Shown: piece after piece, positions 43,143-55,639 of the stretch
Layout: every line of letters starts with the position of its first letter
Position numbering within the stretch: the first letter of the stretch is position 1
NCBI RefSeq assembly: GCF_947179165.1
Contig: NC_077247.1
Coordinates: 9,139,001-9,203,000 of the forward strand
DNA length: 64,000 bases
Source: Solanum dulcamara
Taxonomy: Eukaryota > Streptophyta > Magnoliopsida > Solanales > Solanaceae
Direction of reading: 5' to 3'
Notes under the pieces: generated by a model
What the model was told of the DNA's origin: nothing
Database searches by the model: none
The model's input: only the letters and a program-made list of their open reading frames with translations
Made by a program: the position numbers and the translations under genes

Positions 43143-45668
43143 TGTTGGCACCCAATTTTGCCCCTCCATATTTTTAATTAATTGGTTAGGATTCTTGAAC
43201 TTTAAATAAAGTTTGAAATAACTATTTTATATAGCTAAAAATATTTTTCTATTTTTTCCATTTCATTCGGCAAAATACCTTAATATTTACATATTACTTT
43301 CTTAAAGATGTATTTATCAATTTGAAAATTACATTATTCCTAAAAAAATTTGTCTGTTTAAGTATATGTTTACATATTACTTTTTAACGATATATTTATC
43401 AATTTGAAAATTACATTATTCTTAAAAAAATGTTTATTTAGGTATATATTTCGTTTTCTCAAAATAAGACTATTTATTGCCAAATTACTATAATTGGTCC
43501 ATATTTGCAAACATTTATTTTAATTTGTGCATTAAAAAGCTTAGTTAATTAATTAAAAAATCATCTCGATCACTAGTGCAAATCATCTTAATTAATTGTA
43601 AAAACCTATTCTTTTCTTTTTATTTGACTGTTTTTTCAATGATTGGCTACAATTTAAATTCGATTATAGACAATTTTAAACTCTCAAATCAACCCCTCAT
43701 TAAATCTTATTTTTGGGTTGAGATCCCAATTTTCTCCAATTCATCTGAATATCCGATCTTTTTCTTCCCTCTCCTCTACCCAACCATTCTTTCTCTTCTT
43801 CAAGGAAAATTCCACACGCCTCCTCCTAAAAAAATCATCACATGGGTTCCAACGAACTAATTTTGAATTTGAGTTTGAATATCAATCTCAATCTGCCTAT
43901 AAATGGTCCTACCTAGCAAGAATAGAGAGGAAGGAGAATGGGGGGGGGGGGAGAAACATTCGGAGAAGAAGAGGCATCTGGTCTCTTTGAGTTTCGATCT
44001 TGGCTCATTTACATTTCTTTGGGTTGGGGTTCGAATATTTCTTCTCATTGGGGATTTCCCCTTCTAATTAGTTTTTGGAAACCCCTTCAAATATGAAGTT
44101 TTGGGTTCACTAGTCTTGGCCGATGTCATGTTGTGAGCCCTTCGTGGTAATTTTGTTTGTTTCGTTGGTCTTTTCTCATTACTTTTCTGCTATATCTTGA
44201 GGCAAAATGTTTCCGTGTTATTGGTCATTTACACGTCATTCTAGGAGTGATCTACTGCTGCGTTGCGGCTATATTAATGAGCTCATCTCTGTGGCATTTT
44301 GGGTTAATGTGTGGCTTCATGTTAATGAAACTAGTCGTTGCACCTTAGTTATCAAACTAATGGTTGTTGCGCACAAATTATTGCATTTATGGTCATTAGT
44401 TGATGCCTTTTAAAGGCAAATTGTTGTTGAACCTAAGGTAAATAGTGGATGCATTTGAGATAGTTCGCACGTGTCAGGCTAAAGGTCTAAGTCTATCTTT
44501 TATACTTCGGTATTTATTTGTCTTCATATATCTGGATACTAATCGTTATTTGTTTTATTACTTAACTAAATGAATCTCCACTGAAATGTGATTCTAAGTT
44601 GCTAAGTATTTTAATTATTCTTTAAAGTGGGATCTACCCCATCTTTGCAAATTAGCCAAATTTTAAAGTTATATTTTATTATTAGTAGTAGTATTATTTT
44701 TTTCTCAATAAATATATTACTATTAAATTTCTCGTAGAATATTGTAAACACATATATGTCATACAAAAGGTATATATTTTATTTGTTTACACTAACTTTG
44801 ACTATACTTGATGTATTATTTTGTTATAAGCACATTTTTTTCCATGTCTACTATTCCTTTATCAATGCTATTTTCTTTTTTATATATAAACTCCTACGCA
44901 ATAAACACATTATTGTTTACTACATATATCTATTAATATTTTGTTCTTACACGTAAATAAAATAATAGGATCTCATAAGCTTCAAACAACGTACATATGC
45001 ATATTTTATTTTATAGTAAAAAGGTGCAAGATCACAAACTTTTGTGCTATTATTATTTTTATGAAAACTCTATTTTATCAAATATTAGCTCAAATTATAT
45101 TTACTATAATACATCACACATATTGTTATATTTTACACCCCATCTATTGCATTTTATTTATCTATTTTACACCTTAATTTTTGATATGTAAATAAAGTAA
45201 CAAATTACCATACCCTTGAACATAGGGAGGATATAGATTTTCATATATTTCAAATACATTTATTTTTTCATTTTTTTACTATTAAATTTTTTATGGATTA
45301 TTGTAGACATGTATAATGTACTTTGTATTTTGTCCCTTTTTTGCAAATTAATAAAACTTTTCTTATTAATATTTTTAAAGCAAATAAATGAATGAAATAT
45401 CCCTAATATTTTTTCTAAAATTAAATATAAGGACTATTTTTGGATAGGCTTTGAGGTATGCTTAACACCTTTTCCTCGAGTAACCAAAACCCTTACCTAG
45501 AATCTCACTGATTTCGCAAGTCAAAACAGAGTTTACATTCACATAAAAAAATGGTTTTCCTAATCTTTCCCTTAAAATTAGGTGACGACTCTAAACATTT
45601 TTCAAAATCAAAGGTTAGCCATTTTATGTTGCGAACTATTTCGAACAGTTCGAAAATAGGGTACGACA
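43143..45668 (+). repeat. Element B 3' LTR (2.53 kb)
   Basis: Begins TGTTGGCACCCAATTTTG and ends AATAGGGTACGACA. About 75 bp longer than the 5' LTR, mainly through one extra block at about 44110-44215 (GTCTTGGCCGATGTCATG...) that is absent from the 5' copy. It includes a run of G at about 43941. Confidence 0.92.
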
Positions 45669-47037
45669 ATGAATATTGGATGAAATTGAGGAGTTTCTCT
45701 ATGAATATTTCTACATTGATCTTTAGGGTTCATGATATAGGTTATGGATATTTTTAATTATACTTTCAATTGATATTATATTTATGAATTATGTATGGGT
45801 TGATAGAAAGCATATGATCATGCATGTTTTCAATCCAATTTCATGATTGTCAAGTCAATTGATCATGTATTTATATTTTACCTTATTTTCAAGTATAAGC
45901 TTATGATCATGGAATTTCAAGTATGCAATCAAGTTTTATTAATGAGGGTGACTTAAGACGCTAATGATGTTTCTATGAAAATAATTCGTAATGATGGAAG
46001 GCCTACACCCACATTACATGAATCACATGACAATGAGCTATTCTTATGAACAAGTTTTATTATGATTATGAAAAGCTTATGATTTATGACAAGTATGATT
46101 TATGATATTGATATATATTCCATGGGATGTTGACTTAGCACCGAGAGGACTTTGCGGTGGGACGCGACCCAAGGGGTCCTTAGTAGCATTCTCCAGTCCC
46201 TTAACTATATTGCCACCGTAGGTTTGCCAATATGGCCTAGCTAGTAGATCCATATATAGCACATGTTCATGTTATACGGAGTCTACCTTGACAACTAGCC
46301 TTCCTCTTCTTGATGTGGGGATCATCGGATTCCATATAATAGCTTGCATGGTCTTATTGTCGGATATGGTTACCTCCCACATATGTATGGTACTTATGAT
46401 GCTTTAAATGACTACTCCTATCCCTTACTTTTATATGATACTCTTATGATTTATTGTGCATTGATCCTCCTTATATTTACTTATGATTTTACTGTCTTTT
46501 TTATCATGATACTTGAAATGATCAATTGCACAACATGATTTAATTATGCATTGCATTGCCTACATAATTAGTACATTCAAATGTATAACGCATACTTCAT
46601 TGCCTACATTTTATCAAAATGTAGGAACGGATTCTCCATCCTATTGTTGTGGCCAGTCGGTTATCCATTTTAAAGATTTGTGTGATGAGTCCTTATGCTT
46701 TGAGGGCATGCCGTCATTCTCTCTTTTGTTGTTGTTTTTAGACTATGACTGTGTTATGAGACTATTCTATGTCATGTCATTACTTTCTTTGAGGATGAGC
46801 TAAGAACATGTCCTAGTCCCTACCTATGTGGTCATGTAGAGGCATGTTGGGTATATTATGTAAAAAGTCTATGTTGTCTTGATTTTCTCTAGTTATGCTA
46901 TGTCATCTTAGACTTTTATGAGTTTTTGCTTATTGTTTACCTTATGTATGCTTATGATTTTCTAAGAGTCTTGGTTGGTGTTTCTTCGGGAATTCTAATC
47001 GTCGTGTCACAGCTAGGCCCTAGTTTGGGTTGTGATA
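45669..47037 (+). repeat. Element A 3' LTR, second segment
   Basis: Matches 20446-21811 of the A 5' LTR and ends GTTGTGATA. Together with 27792-28455 it rebuilds a full LTR. Short ORFs here (46344-46538, 46546-46803) are not conserved as protein in the 5' copy. Confidence 0.92.
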
Positions 47038-47549
47038 ACACCCAAGTGCCTTATTTAGCCAAATTCCACAATTGTCCTCGAAATTAGACCGAAAGACTCG
47101 GAAAGTGAATGAAAGGTCGTTCTTATCCAAACTCGATATTCTAGAACTAACAATGCTGATGAAATTTTTATCTGAGTGCGTTTTCCAAGAATGTTGGCCA
47201 AAGTCAACCTTAGGATAAATTTCAAAGGCTAAAATACCAAATGGACGTAAACTCACACTAATGCCTCGATACTCAAACCGACCATGCTACTAGCTTAATT
47301 TGGCCATTTTAGAGTTGATGGAATTATCAAAAATCCGTTCTGAGGTTGTTTATTTGATATTATGAATGAAATAAACTTTTCAAGTTTCAAAAGCTTCAAA
47401 ATAGGGAAACGGGTCTAAAACCCAAATAAACAACTAGGCGATCGAACAGTCAGTGCCAGTAAGTCATAAGTGACTTGGGGTCGCTATAGGAATGATCTAT
47501 ACGTTAAAATGAATGTGTTAACTAAATAATGACCTGGAGGGTCATTACA
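47038..47549 (-). repeat. Element C 3' LTR, inner segment
   Basis: Matches 55131-55632 of the C 5' LTR; shared landmarks are AATATTCTAGAACTAA and GACCTGGAGGGTCATTA. Its inner end (TGTAATGACC on the element strand, 47549) abuts the pol end. Its other end is the A insertion site with the duplicated ACACC. Confidence 0.92.
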
Positions 47550-47579
47550 ACATCTAGTACTAAAAGAACTTTCTTCAGT

Positions 47580-47980
47580 GAAATAAAAGTCAAGAAGTAC
47601 CCAAAGGCTTAAATAAGCCGGGGAACTGCCTCTATATCTCCTGTTCAGTCTCCCAAGTAGCCTCCTCGACTGAAAGATATCTCCAATGTACCTTACCAAC
47701 TAGAATGTCTCTGGATCGCAACTGCTTTACATCTCTATCTAAGATAGCAACTGGCTCCTCAATATATCTCAAACGATAATTTATCTTAACCGCATCATAT
47801 TGGAGTACATGAGACTTGTTTAGGACATACTGACACAATATTAAAACATGGAAAACTAGATGGATAGCTGCAAAAGATAGGGGAAAGGCTAACTCATGTG
47901 AATCCTTACCAACTGTCCTAAAAATCTCAAAAGGGCCAATATTCCTGGGCTAAGCTTGCCCCGCTTCCCAAATCTCATTA
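47580..47980 (-). pseudogene. Element C chromodomain and pol C-terminus
   Basis: On the minus strand: a decayed PxFHVSxLR region, then RYIEEPVAILDRDVKQLRSR (about 47780), VGKVHWRYLSVEEATWETEQE (about 47640-47710) and QFPGLF at the end. EEATWE is a typical chromodomain signature of Tekay/Del-like polyproteins. One stop after EQE. Confidence 0.87.
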
Positions 47981-48760
47981 CGCCCTTCATGGGCGATACA
48001 CGCAGGAATACTCTATCACCACGCCTATGATCCATATAAATCTTGTGTCTACTTTGAGTTGTCCTGAGCCTATCCTGAATCACCCTCACATGCTCTAAGG
48101 CCTCCTACATCAATTCTGTAAAATGTGGCCTGGGTTTCGTAGACTCAAACCAACCAACCACAGAGCGACAATGCCTACCATATAAGGCCTCAAATGAGGC
48201 CATCTGAATACTAGAGTGGTAGCTTTTGTTGTAAGTAAACTCCGCCAAAGGAAAAAACTGGTCCACTGACCTCCAAAATCCATAACACAGGCCCGCAATA
48301 CATCCTCAAGAACCTAAATAGTGTGCTCCGACTGACCATCAGTCTGCGGGTGAATAGTTATGCTAAGATCGACATGGGTACCCAAATCATCCAAAAAGGT
48401 CCTCTAAAAGCTGGATGTAAACTGTGAGCCCTGGTATGAAATGATAGAAACAAGCACCCTATAAAGATGAACCACCTTCTAAATGTGGATACAATACAAC
48501 CTCTCAGCACTGTTGTAAGCATGAACAAGGAGAAAGTGTGCTGACTTGGTCAATTGATCAATGATGACCCAAGTACTATCAATACCTCTAGAAGTCCAAG
48601 GAAACCCCACAATGAAGTCCATGGTAATACGCTCCCATTTCCATAAAGGAATGGGTAATCTTTGAAATACACCACCAGGCCTCAAATGCTCGATCTTCAC
48701 CCATTAACAACTTAAACAATAAGATATGGTCTGCAATGCCTCTCCTTATACCTCTTCACC
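47981..48760 (-). pseudogene. Element C integrase domain (broken)
   Basis: Zinc-finger end at about 48710-48745 (C..C..VK), then EHLRPGG, WKWERITMDFIVGFP, WVIIDQLTKSAHFL (first catalytic Asp), SQFTSSF (family DRGxQFTS; the Asp has become Tyr-Gln-Gly), and IHPQTDGQSEHTI (the glutamate region) in another frame. The C-terminal part has RRGDRVFLRVSPMKGVMRFGKRGKLSP. Five or more stops. Confidence 0.87.
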
Positions 48761-49139
48761 AGTAATGCTGCCTCAAGCCATAATACATCTTAGCTATGCC
48801 CAGATGAATAGAGTATTTAGAATCATGGGCCTCGCTAAGGATCAACTAGGTAAAATCACCGACTCTCGAAACACTAGACAACCACCAAATGTCAATACCT
48901 TATCTGGATCTAAGGTAGCCTAACTCGCATCACCTCCCAAACATTAATCTCGAAGAGCAGCTAAATCCTTATCCTCAAATTGATAACTGTTGATCCAATC
49001 TAATAGGGACGACTGAACTCCCATATAAGCTAGCACATATCGAGAATCAGAAATATCAAGCTAAATAATCCTTTTGGCTAAGGATTAGATGTCTAAAGAC
49101 AAAGGTCGCTCCATAGTAGAAAAAAAGGCTAGACTACCC

Positions 49140-49600
49140 ATACCCACTGCCTTCCTACTCAAGGCATCCGCTACTACATTCGCCTTACTTGGATGGTAGA
49201 GAATAGAGAGGTCCTAGTCCTTCAGAAGCTCAATCCAATAGTGTTGCCTTGAATCAAGACCCTATTGACTCATAATGTACTAGAGGCTCGTATAATAAGT
49301 GTAGATCTTGCATCGAACTCCATACAAGTTGTGCCTCTAAATCTTAAGCATGAAAACTACCGCCACCAACTCTAAGTCATGAATGGGGTAGTTCCACTCA
49401 TAAAACTTTAGATGCCTTGACGCATAAAAAATAATCTGACCCCGCTGCATCAGTACACAACCCAAACCAATATCAAATGCGCCACAATAAACCATGAACG
49501 CCCTCAACTAGAAGAGTCAATATAGAAGCGGCGGTTAGAAACTCCTTGGGCCTTAGAAAGCTCATCTCACACTCCTCTGACCACTTAAAGGGAAAATTCT
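49140..49600 (-). pseudogene. Element C RNase H domain (decayed)
   Basis: Read on the minus strand between RT and integrase. Fragments match the [12 protein letters not shown] start (about 49440-49470), [25 protein letters not shown] (about 49330-49430), YGVRCKIYTYYTSLQYI (about 49260-49320) and HYWIELLKD (about 49220-49250). The DHKSL aspartate is replaced. Many stops at former glutamine and tryptophan codons. Confidence 0.72.
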
Positions 49601-50470
49601 AGCGATTTAACCGAGTCAAAGATGTCACTATAATAGAAAAGCCCTCAATAAAATGTCTAGAGTACTTTGTCAATTCGACGAAGCTACGAATATCAGTCAT
49701 AGAGGTAGGCCTGGACCAATCACAAATAGCCTCAATCTTCACCGGATCCACCATAATGCCTTCCTTGGACACCACATGCCCCAAGAATGCTACAGACTCA
49801 AGCCAAAGCTCACACTTTAAGAACTTGGCATAAAGCTATTGATCCTTCAAAGTTTGGACCACTATCCTCAAATATTGCTCATGCTCACTCTAGTTCCGCG
49901 AGATTACCAATATATCATCGATGAAGACTATGAAAAAGTAGTCCATATATGACCTGAATAGATGAGTCATCAAGTCCATAAAAACAGTAGGGGAATTAGT
50001 AAACCCAAAAGACATCACTAGGAACTCATAATAGTTGTAACGAGTCTTAAATATGGTCTTAGGGATGTTCACTTCCCTAATCCTTAACTGATGGTAGCCA
50101 GATCTCAGATCAATCTTAGAAAACACCACTGCACCCTAAAGCTGGTTAAATAGATCATCAATATGAGGCATATGGTAGCAGTTATTCATTGTCACCTTAT
50201 TCAGCTACCTGTAATCAATGCACATCCGCATAGTACCATCTTTATTCTTCACAAATAAGACTGGGGCACCCTAAGATAATACGCTAGACCAAATGAATCC
50301 CTTACCCAAGAGATCCAAAAGCTGCACATTAAGCTATGCAAGGGCCATACTGTATGGAGGGATGAAAATAGGATATGTACCAAAATATCAAAGTTGATGT
50401 CATAGTCTAGGGGAAGGCCAAATAGGTCGGCATGAAATACATTTTTATACTCTAAGACTATAGGCATTGA
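49600..50470 (-). pseudogene. pol: Element C reverse transcriptase domain (broken)
   Basis: Minus-strand RT: VFHADLFGLPLDYDINF (about 50410-50450), a decayed PIS(I)PPY region, MRMCIDY, then [20 protein letters not shown] (50060-50129), [27 protein letters not shown], and the catalytic FIDDILVIS at about 49890-49925. These are followed by [19 protein letters not shown] and [14 protein letters not shown]. The catalytic Asp pair is intact, but four or more stops interrupt the domain. Confidence 0.9.
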
Positions 50471-50779
50471 ATCAACTGTAAGTCCCTCTCTACTAACATC
50501 TCTAACTTACGCCAAATTTGCCAGATATCTGTTAGCCACTAACCTCTGAGCCCGAATAAGAGAAATTATCCCAACCGACATACGACTATAAGAGCCCTAC
50601 CACACCACTGGTGGAATACTAGGCATGGCTAAGATAACGGTCTTGGTGTAGCAACCCCAAATTATTCGGTGAGGGGATAACCAGTCCATGCCCATAATCA
50701 TGTCAAAATCCAATATATGAAGTAAAATAAGATCATCCCTAGTGTCACTCCCCTTAATAGTCACCATATAGGATCTGAA

Positions 50780-51030
50780 AACCTGATCTACTACTAAAGA
50801 ATCATGTGCTAATGTTGAAACACCTAATGACTCTACAAAAGGCTATGGACTCATATTCAATTAAGGGGCACAATACACAGATACATATGAATAAGTGTAG
50901 CCTAGATCGAATAAAGTTGAGGTGGGCTGATAGAATACAAGAATCTACTTGTGATTACATCGTCTGATGCCTTAGCCTCTACTCTAGCTAGAGCTACATA
51001 AAAGTGGCCCTGGATGCCTCTACCTAATGC
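50780..51030 (-). pseudogene. Element C protease domain (decayed)
   Basis: Minus-strand frame GRGIQGHFYVALARVEAKAS leads to DVITSRFLYSISPPQLYS, a shift, and LFDLGYTYSYV. The last is the protease active-site region, where the family has DPGSTYSYV; the catalytic pattern is destroyed apart from the Asp. A hallmark LGMDWL region is expected near 50670-50690 and can be traced (HGLVIPS, degraded). Confidence 0.7.
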
Positions 51031-51139
51031 ATTGTCTTGAACACTTTTATTGCCTTCCCGAGGACCTTCTGTGCACCTTGGTGACCACCCCTGCAGTCCT
51101 AAACCTGGCCTCCACCTTTAACAAGAGGTGTTGCTGCTG

Positions 51140-52399
51140 GTGCGGGTCTAGTTGCCTATGGAGCTGACCTACGAAGAGGACACTCTTGAGACTAATGATC
51201 TAGATCTCTGTACTCATAGCAACCCTGTGGCGGTCTTCTCATAACTGGAGGCCAGCCACTATAGCCTAAAGAACACATCTAAATACCACCCGAACCTAGT
51301 TTAGACTGGAATTAGAGCCACCCTGATTGTGTTGGTCACTCTCTGTAGCATGCAGAGAATCTTGGAATGGGAGACTGGACTGACCCTATTAGAACCTTAA
51401 GAAGGGCCTATCATATGAGTTTCTTGCCTTAAATGGGTCCCACTAAAGCTACCATCCTGTCTAGCTCTCTTTCCACTACCCTCTTGGGCCTCGCGATAGA
51501 GTTGTTCAAGTGTGCGGGCATGGTTTACCACATCTAGAAAGGAGCGGACTGCTGAGACTAGGGACTGAGTCTCAATCCTCGAATAAAACACCAAACTCTC
51601 TCATCCTCTATAGGTAAGATCATAGTGGTATGCCTTGAGATCTCGTGGAATCTAGCCTCATACTCTAACATGGTAATGGATCCCTGCTCCAACCATGAAA
51701 ACTGATCCCAGAGCTGATCTCCTAGCTTTTAGGGATGAACTTGGCCAAGAAGGCCTCAAAATTTGTTGTCCATGACACCTTGGAGACCCGACTGGCCTGA
51801 TATCTAAATATGAACACCACCATTGTCTAGTAGGACTATTTAGCTGATATACAGTGAAGTCATCTCCTCGTGACTCCATCAATCCTAAAGTATAAAGCCA
51901 CTCATGATAAGTAAGTAGAAAATCATGGTCATCCTCCCATTTAGCCCTAGAAAACCTCAGTGGTGATAATTTGAGAAACACCTCGAGCATCTTCTGCTTG
52001 CACAATGGCATGATGCCATCTAAATTATTCGACTAGGCAATGGCAAATGTTGGTGGCGGCTGTACTACTAGTGCTGCTGGTGTAGGCTGATCCTGAGGTG
52101 CTGGAGCAGTTGGAGCTTAGGCCTTCTGCATACCCCTTATCGTAACCAATACGTGGTCTAACATAGTTTGTAGGTCTGGAGCTACAACTATTATGCACAG
52201 TGGCTAGGCTGGTATTGGGTCGACCGGCTGATGTAGTTGCCACCCTGGCACAACCTCGGGGTTGGATTTTCCCCCTGGCTAAGGCTCTATCTGTAGGCCC
52301 AAGTACATCAACCCCAGTTGCTCTACCACGCATGCGAGCCATACTGTAAAAGAGATGAACCTGTGAGATATCATGAAACTGATAAGACATACACTGCAT
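51140..52399 (-). pseudogene. gag: Element C gag (broken)
   Basis: Minus strand. The N-terminal part (52030-52340) starts at MARMRGRATG and is rich in S, T and A. After a stop comes the capsid core (51658-52011) with MLEVFLKLSPLRFSRAK, DFLLTYHEWLYTLGL, VYQLNSPTRQWW, and further on SLVSAVRSFLDVVNHARTLE (51397-51594). A single zinc knuckle at about 51200-51230 reads CYEYRDLDH-stop-SQECP; the second Cys has become Tyr and a stop sits inside the knuckle. The order matches Tekay/Del gag. Confidence 0.88.
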
Positions 52400-52533
52400 G
52401 AAAGTGATACAAAAGAGAACAAGTTCCTAAAGACATCCCATAGCCTCCCAAAGATAAGTTATGAACATTTCCATACCAATATGCAGGACTCTATGAGATG
52501 TTAGCTCTGTACAAGTGCGACCGATGAACATGG

Positions 52534-52549
52534 GGATCTAATACCAACT
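52534..52549 (-). other. Primer-binding site of element C
   Basis: On the element strand AGTTGGTATTAGATCC directly follows the LTR end TGACA. It is a mutated form of TTGGTATCAGAGCC (initiator tRNA-Met type) with C to T and G to T changes. Confidence 0.82.
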
Positions 52550-55500
52550 TGTCACGACCTGATTTCTCGAGTAATGATGGCTCCTACTATAACCCACTAG
52601 TAGGGAAGCCAACCCATATCCCAGAACTACTAGTGATGAGATGTAAGGAAAGAAGACTAATATTTAACTAGAACAATAATAAAACAACAGGAATCACAAA
52701 TGAAAGAGCGAAAGCAAGACAAAACTATATACAAATAAAGGATCCCTCCTAGAACCTGGAAGTCACATGTATAGAGCTACTAACAAAATGAGTACAATTC
52801 CTTAAGTGGACCACATAAATAAGACTGTCTCAAAAAGCAAAAGATAAGTCTATACACTCTCACCTCTAAATAAGACTGTAGCTGGCTTGAAATTAATATT
52901 GGTAGCTTTTTCTCAGAACTACATCACGAAAAGAGATACACAGAGTAATATGAGTACCAAAACAACAAGTACCTAGTAGGAATCATAGGCCAAGTGAGTA
53001 ACAAAATCAAAAGTAATATGAAATGCGAGAATCTAAATGCTACTAGAAATAAGAAAGAGAACTCTAATAGGTACGCACACGAGAGTACTCACACACAAAG
53101 ATAAGGGTATAGCTAACTAATTCTGAACCGGCTCTCATAAACCTAATGGGTACGCTCCTGTGTAAGTAAGATGTAAAATTGAGTGGACTCCCATAAGCCT
53201 GACAGGTGCAAAGAAGAGTTGAAGTGTAATAAGAGAATATGTCGATGTTTCCAAAAATGCTACCACTTTCCATGGACTTGAAATGAACCAAACCATGATC
53301 TTGAAGCTTTAACCATAATTGGGAAGAGTTAAGGACTTGAACTGTATGAAAATGAAAGAATCAAGGACTTGAACCTAGATTTGGAGTAACCAAGGATAAG
53401 GATATTCGTGGACTAGAACCACGTATAAATATTATGAATGAATTGAACCATGGTAAACGTAGCTATGAACTTGAACCAAGGCTAAAAGGTAGCTATGCAC
53501 TTGAACCAAGGCTTAAAAGAGCTATAGAATTGAACCAAGGCTATAAGCAGCGGTAGACTGAACCACGACTGAAGAAAGTTAGGGACTTGAATTAAGACTA
53601 AAATACCAAGGAAAGGACTTGAACTACGCCCGGTGGAGTAAATTGGGGACTTGAACCATGAATAAAGATGAATCATTCATAATTAGGATCAATGGCTAAT
53701 CAAGCATCACAGGGAGTACCCCCAAACCGAGTGTCATCAATAAATCACTCCAGCCCAAACCACATCCAAAACCAACGAAAATAGGGGAATTATTGATAAT
53801 AGGTTCCCAAAAGCAGTATTACTGCCTAGCTAAGGAAAAGACTATCAGATCAAGTCTACTACATCAGTCTACAAGGAGCTTAGCCCTCTAAAGGTACGTT
53901 GGAGATATTTTAAGGCCTAACAAATCTAAAAGTATGCAAGTATATGGCAATTACTAGTATAAGCCTAGAATAAGGCCAAACATGCTTCCAACGATAGAAA
54001 CAAACCACAGAAATGCACACCCCAAGTTATGGATGATGAAAAGCAACTATAGACAAGCTCCAATAACCCGAAGTAGTACCCGAAAATAGAGCCTAAGGCA
54101 TGGTTTCTAGAAATTTAGCATGCTTAACCATAATTACTCCCAAATTCACACAAATTAACATACAAATGCTAGATCATGCTCAGTCTAGGGAGAGGGAAAT
54201 CATAGACTACCTGTAGGCCAATCACACATGCTACAAATCACGTAATCGGAGGATTTCCCTTCTGTATGGTCTCAAAATACTGTCATGCTATCTACAATAG
54301 AATCACATCATTATTACGGTTAATTTAACACTAAATTCATCAAAATTAGAGACGAACCAATTTCGGAGAAAAAATGGAAATGTGTGACTCGCCTTAGTAA
54401 TTTTGAAATTAACTCCATGAAAAGGTCTTAAATACCACCCCAAACTTGGTTCCAAAATGGGACACAATTTGGGGCTCGGAATAGCCCCAAATTCGAACAT
54501 GCAAGAAAACCCAATTTTAAGCTTAAAAATAACAACACGGCAGTAGCTATAAGAGCCTTTTTACATCAAATGAAGCCTCCCCAACTATTCTCGAACACTC
54601 CTATATATAGCCATGAAGATTCTAGACACCCCAATCTTTGAATCACCTGAAATGGACTTGTATTGAGAGAGTTATTGCTATTTTGACCTTTAGAATTATG
54701 GCTGATCGCGTCTCATTTCTTATTTAAGAGAATAGAAAAAATACTCTTCATGATCGCGGCCCACTGATGGACTAACCACTTTGATATGAAGGTGGAACCT
54801 CGCGATCACAAAGAACAAATAAAGGTCAATGCGGTCAACACTCAATCACGATCGTGAGAAGGGACTACACGAATGCGGAAGGCAAATGACTAGACCTTCG
54901 CGATTGCGGCCTAGGGCCTCGTGAACACTAAGTCCATTGGTGGCCTACACCAGCAAAGTGCTGCAACAATACTTTTGGCCAAGTCCAAAATTCCAACAGG
55001 GTGCTTAGGATTCATACGGAACCTCATGCGTGCAAACGAGATATGCTACTCTATTAAATTTAACTTTCTGGACTCAATATATTTTAAATTTCCATACGAG
55101 CTTATTTTAACAAAAAGTGGGTCCCACACCTTAGTGACATATTTACCCAACTTCCATAATGGCGTCAGGATTAGACTGGAGCATTGGAAAGCGAACAAAA
55201 GGTCGTTATTGACCAAACTCAATATTCTAGAACTAATAATGCTGATAAAATTTTCATCCGAGTGCATTTTCTTAGAATGTTGACGAAAGTCAACCTTAGA
55301 CTAAATTTTAAAGGCTAAAATGCCAAATGTCCCCAAACTCAGATTAAATCCCTTGATACTCGTGCTAACCATGCTACTAGCCTATTTTGGCCATTTTGGA
55401 GCTAGAACTATCATAATCCCATTTTGAGGTCGTTTACTTGATGTTATGATAAAATCAATTTTTTAAGTTTCAAAAGCTCCAAAATAGGGTAATGGGCCTA

Positions 55501-55632
55501 AAATCCAAACGATCGACCAGGCGACCGAACAGTCAGTGCCAGCAAGTCATATATGACTTGTGGTCTCTATAGGAATGCTCTAAATATCAAAATGAATGTG
55601 TTAACTCATAAATGACCTGGAGGGTCATTATA
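52550..55632 (-). repeat. Element C 5' LTR (3.08 kb)
   Basis: Complete LTR in minus orientation. On the plus strand it starts TGTCACGACCTGATTTCTCG and ends GGGTCATTATA. It provides the undisturbed reference for the sites where D (GCCCC) and A (ACACC) inserted in the partner LTR. It contains a CG-rich stretch at about 54750-54920 and a minisatellite at 53270-53670. Confidence 0.92.
53270..53670. repeat. Minisatellite, about 28-36-bp unit, about 11 copies, in C 5' LTR
   Basis: Repeated TTGAACCAAGGCT-type words, for example at 53471, 53501 and 53530, with AGCTATG-containing spacers; the outer units are more decayed. It lies about 0.7-1.1 kb from the 3' end of the LTR, the same place as unrelated arrays in copies H and J. 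Confidence 0.82.
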
Positions 55633-55639
55633 GACTAAC

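Larger units (their letters stand above)
28456..45668 (+). mobile_element. Element B: Tat/Ogre-like Ty3/gypsy retrotransposon (17.2 kb)
   Basis: Bounded by TGTTAATACCC at 28456 and GTACGACA at 45668. The flanking duplication ATGAT (28451-28455) versus ATGAA (45669-45673) has one mismatch, and the empty site in A's 5' LTR supports it. LTRs are 28456-30904 and 43143-45668. The primer site is of the tRNA-Arg type. An extra ORF precedes gag, a second RNase H (aRNH) lies between RT/RH and integrase, and a 2.8-kb 3' untranslated region carries minisatellites. This combination defines the plant Tat lineage, and the size and extra ORF resemble Ogre. All genes are broken. Confidence 0.9.
19742..47037 (+). 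mobile_element. Element A: Ty3/gypsy chromodomain element with nested insertions
   Basis: Bounded by TGTAATATTCC at 19742 and GTTGTGATA at 47037 (CA mutated to TA), with the perfect 5-bp duplication ACACC at 19737-19741 and 47038-47042. The empty site in C's 5' LTR has ACACC once. Components: 5' LTR 19742-21811, PBS, gag 22028-23112, pol about 23113-27560, purine tract, and a 3' LTR in two pieces (27792-28455 and 45669-47037) split by element B. Solo LTR G sits in RT. Without B and G the element is about 9.1 kb, normal for a Tekay/Del-like chromovirus. Confidence 0.92.
14629..55632 (-). mobile_element. Element C: Ty3/gypsy chromodomain element, nested host
   Basis: Minus-strand element. Its 5' LTR is 52550-55632, gag-pol lies at 52400-47560, and its 3' LTR lies in three pieces (47549-47038, 19741-19213, 15662-14629) separated by insertions A and D. 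Removing A and D restores an LTR collinear with the 5' LTR except for the last about 1.07 kb, which is deleted at the left boundary. The outer right end is ...GTCATTATA at 55632 (TG changed to TA on the element strand). A target duplication cannot be checked because the left end is lost. Domain order gag-PR-RT-RH-INT-chromodomain places it in the chromovirus group, probably Tekay/Del. Confidence 0.85.

Noticed and set aside
30214..45191. 64-residue ORF kept in both LTRs of B (30214-30408, 44997-45191)
   Set aside because: LTR pairs are identical at insertion; the likeness is inherited, and the composition is low-complexity AT-rich sequence.
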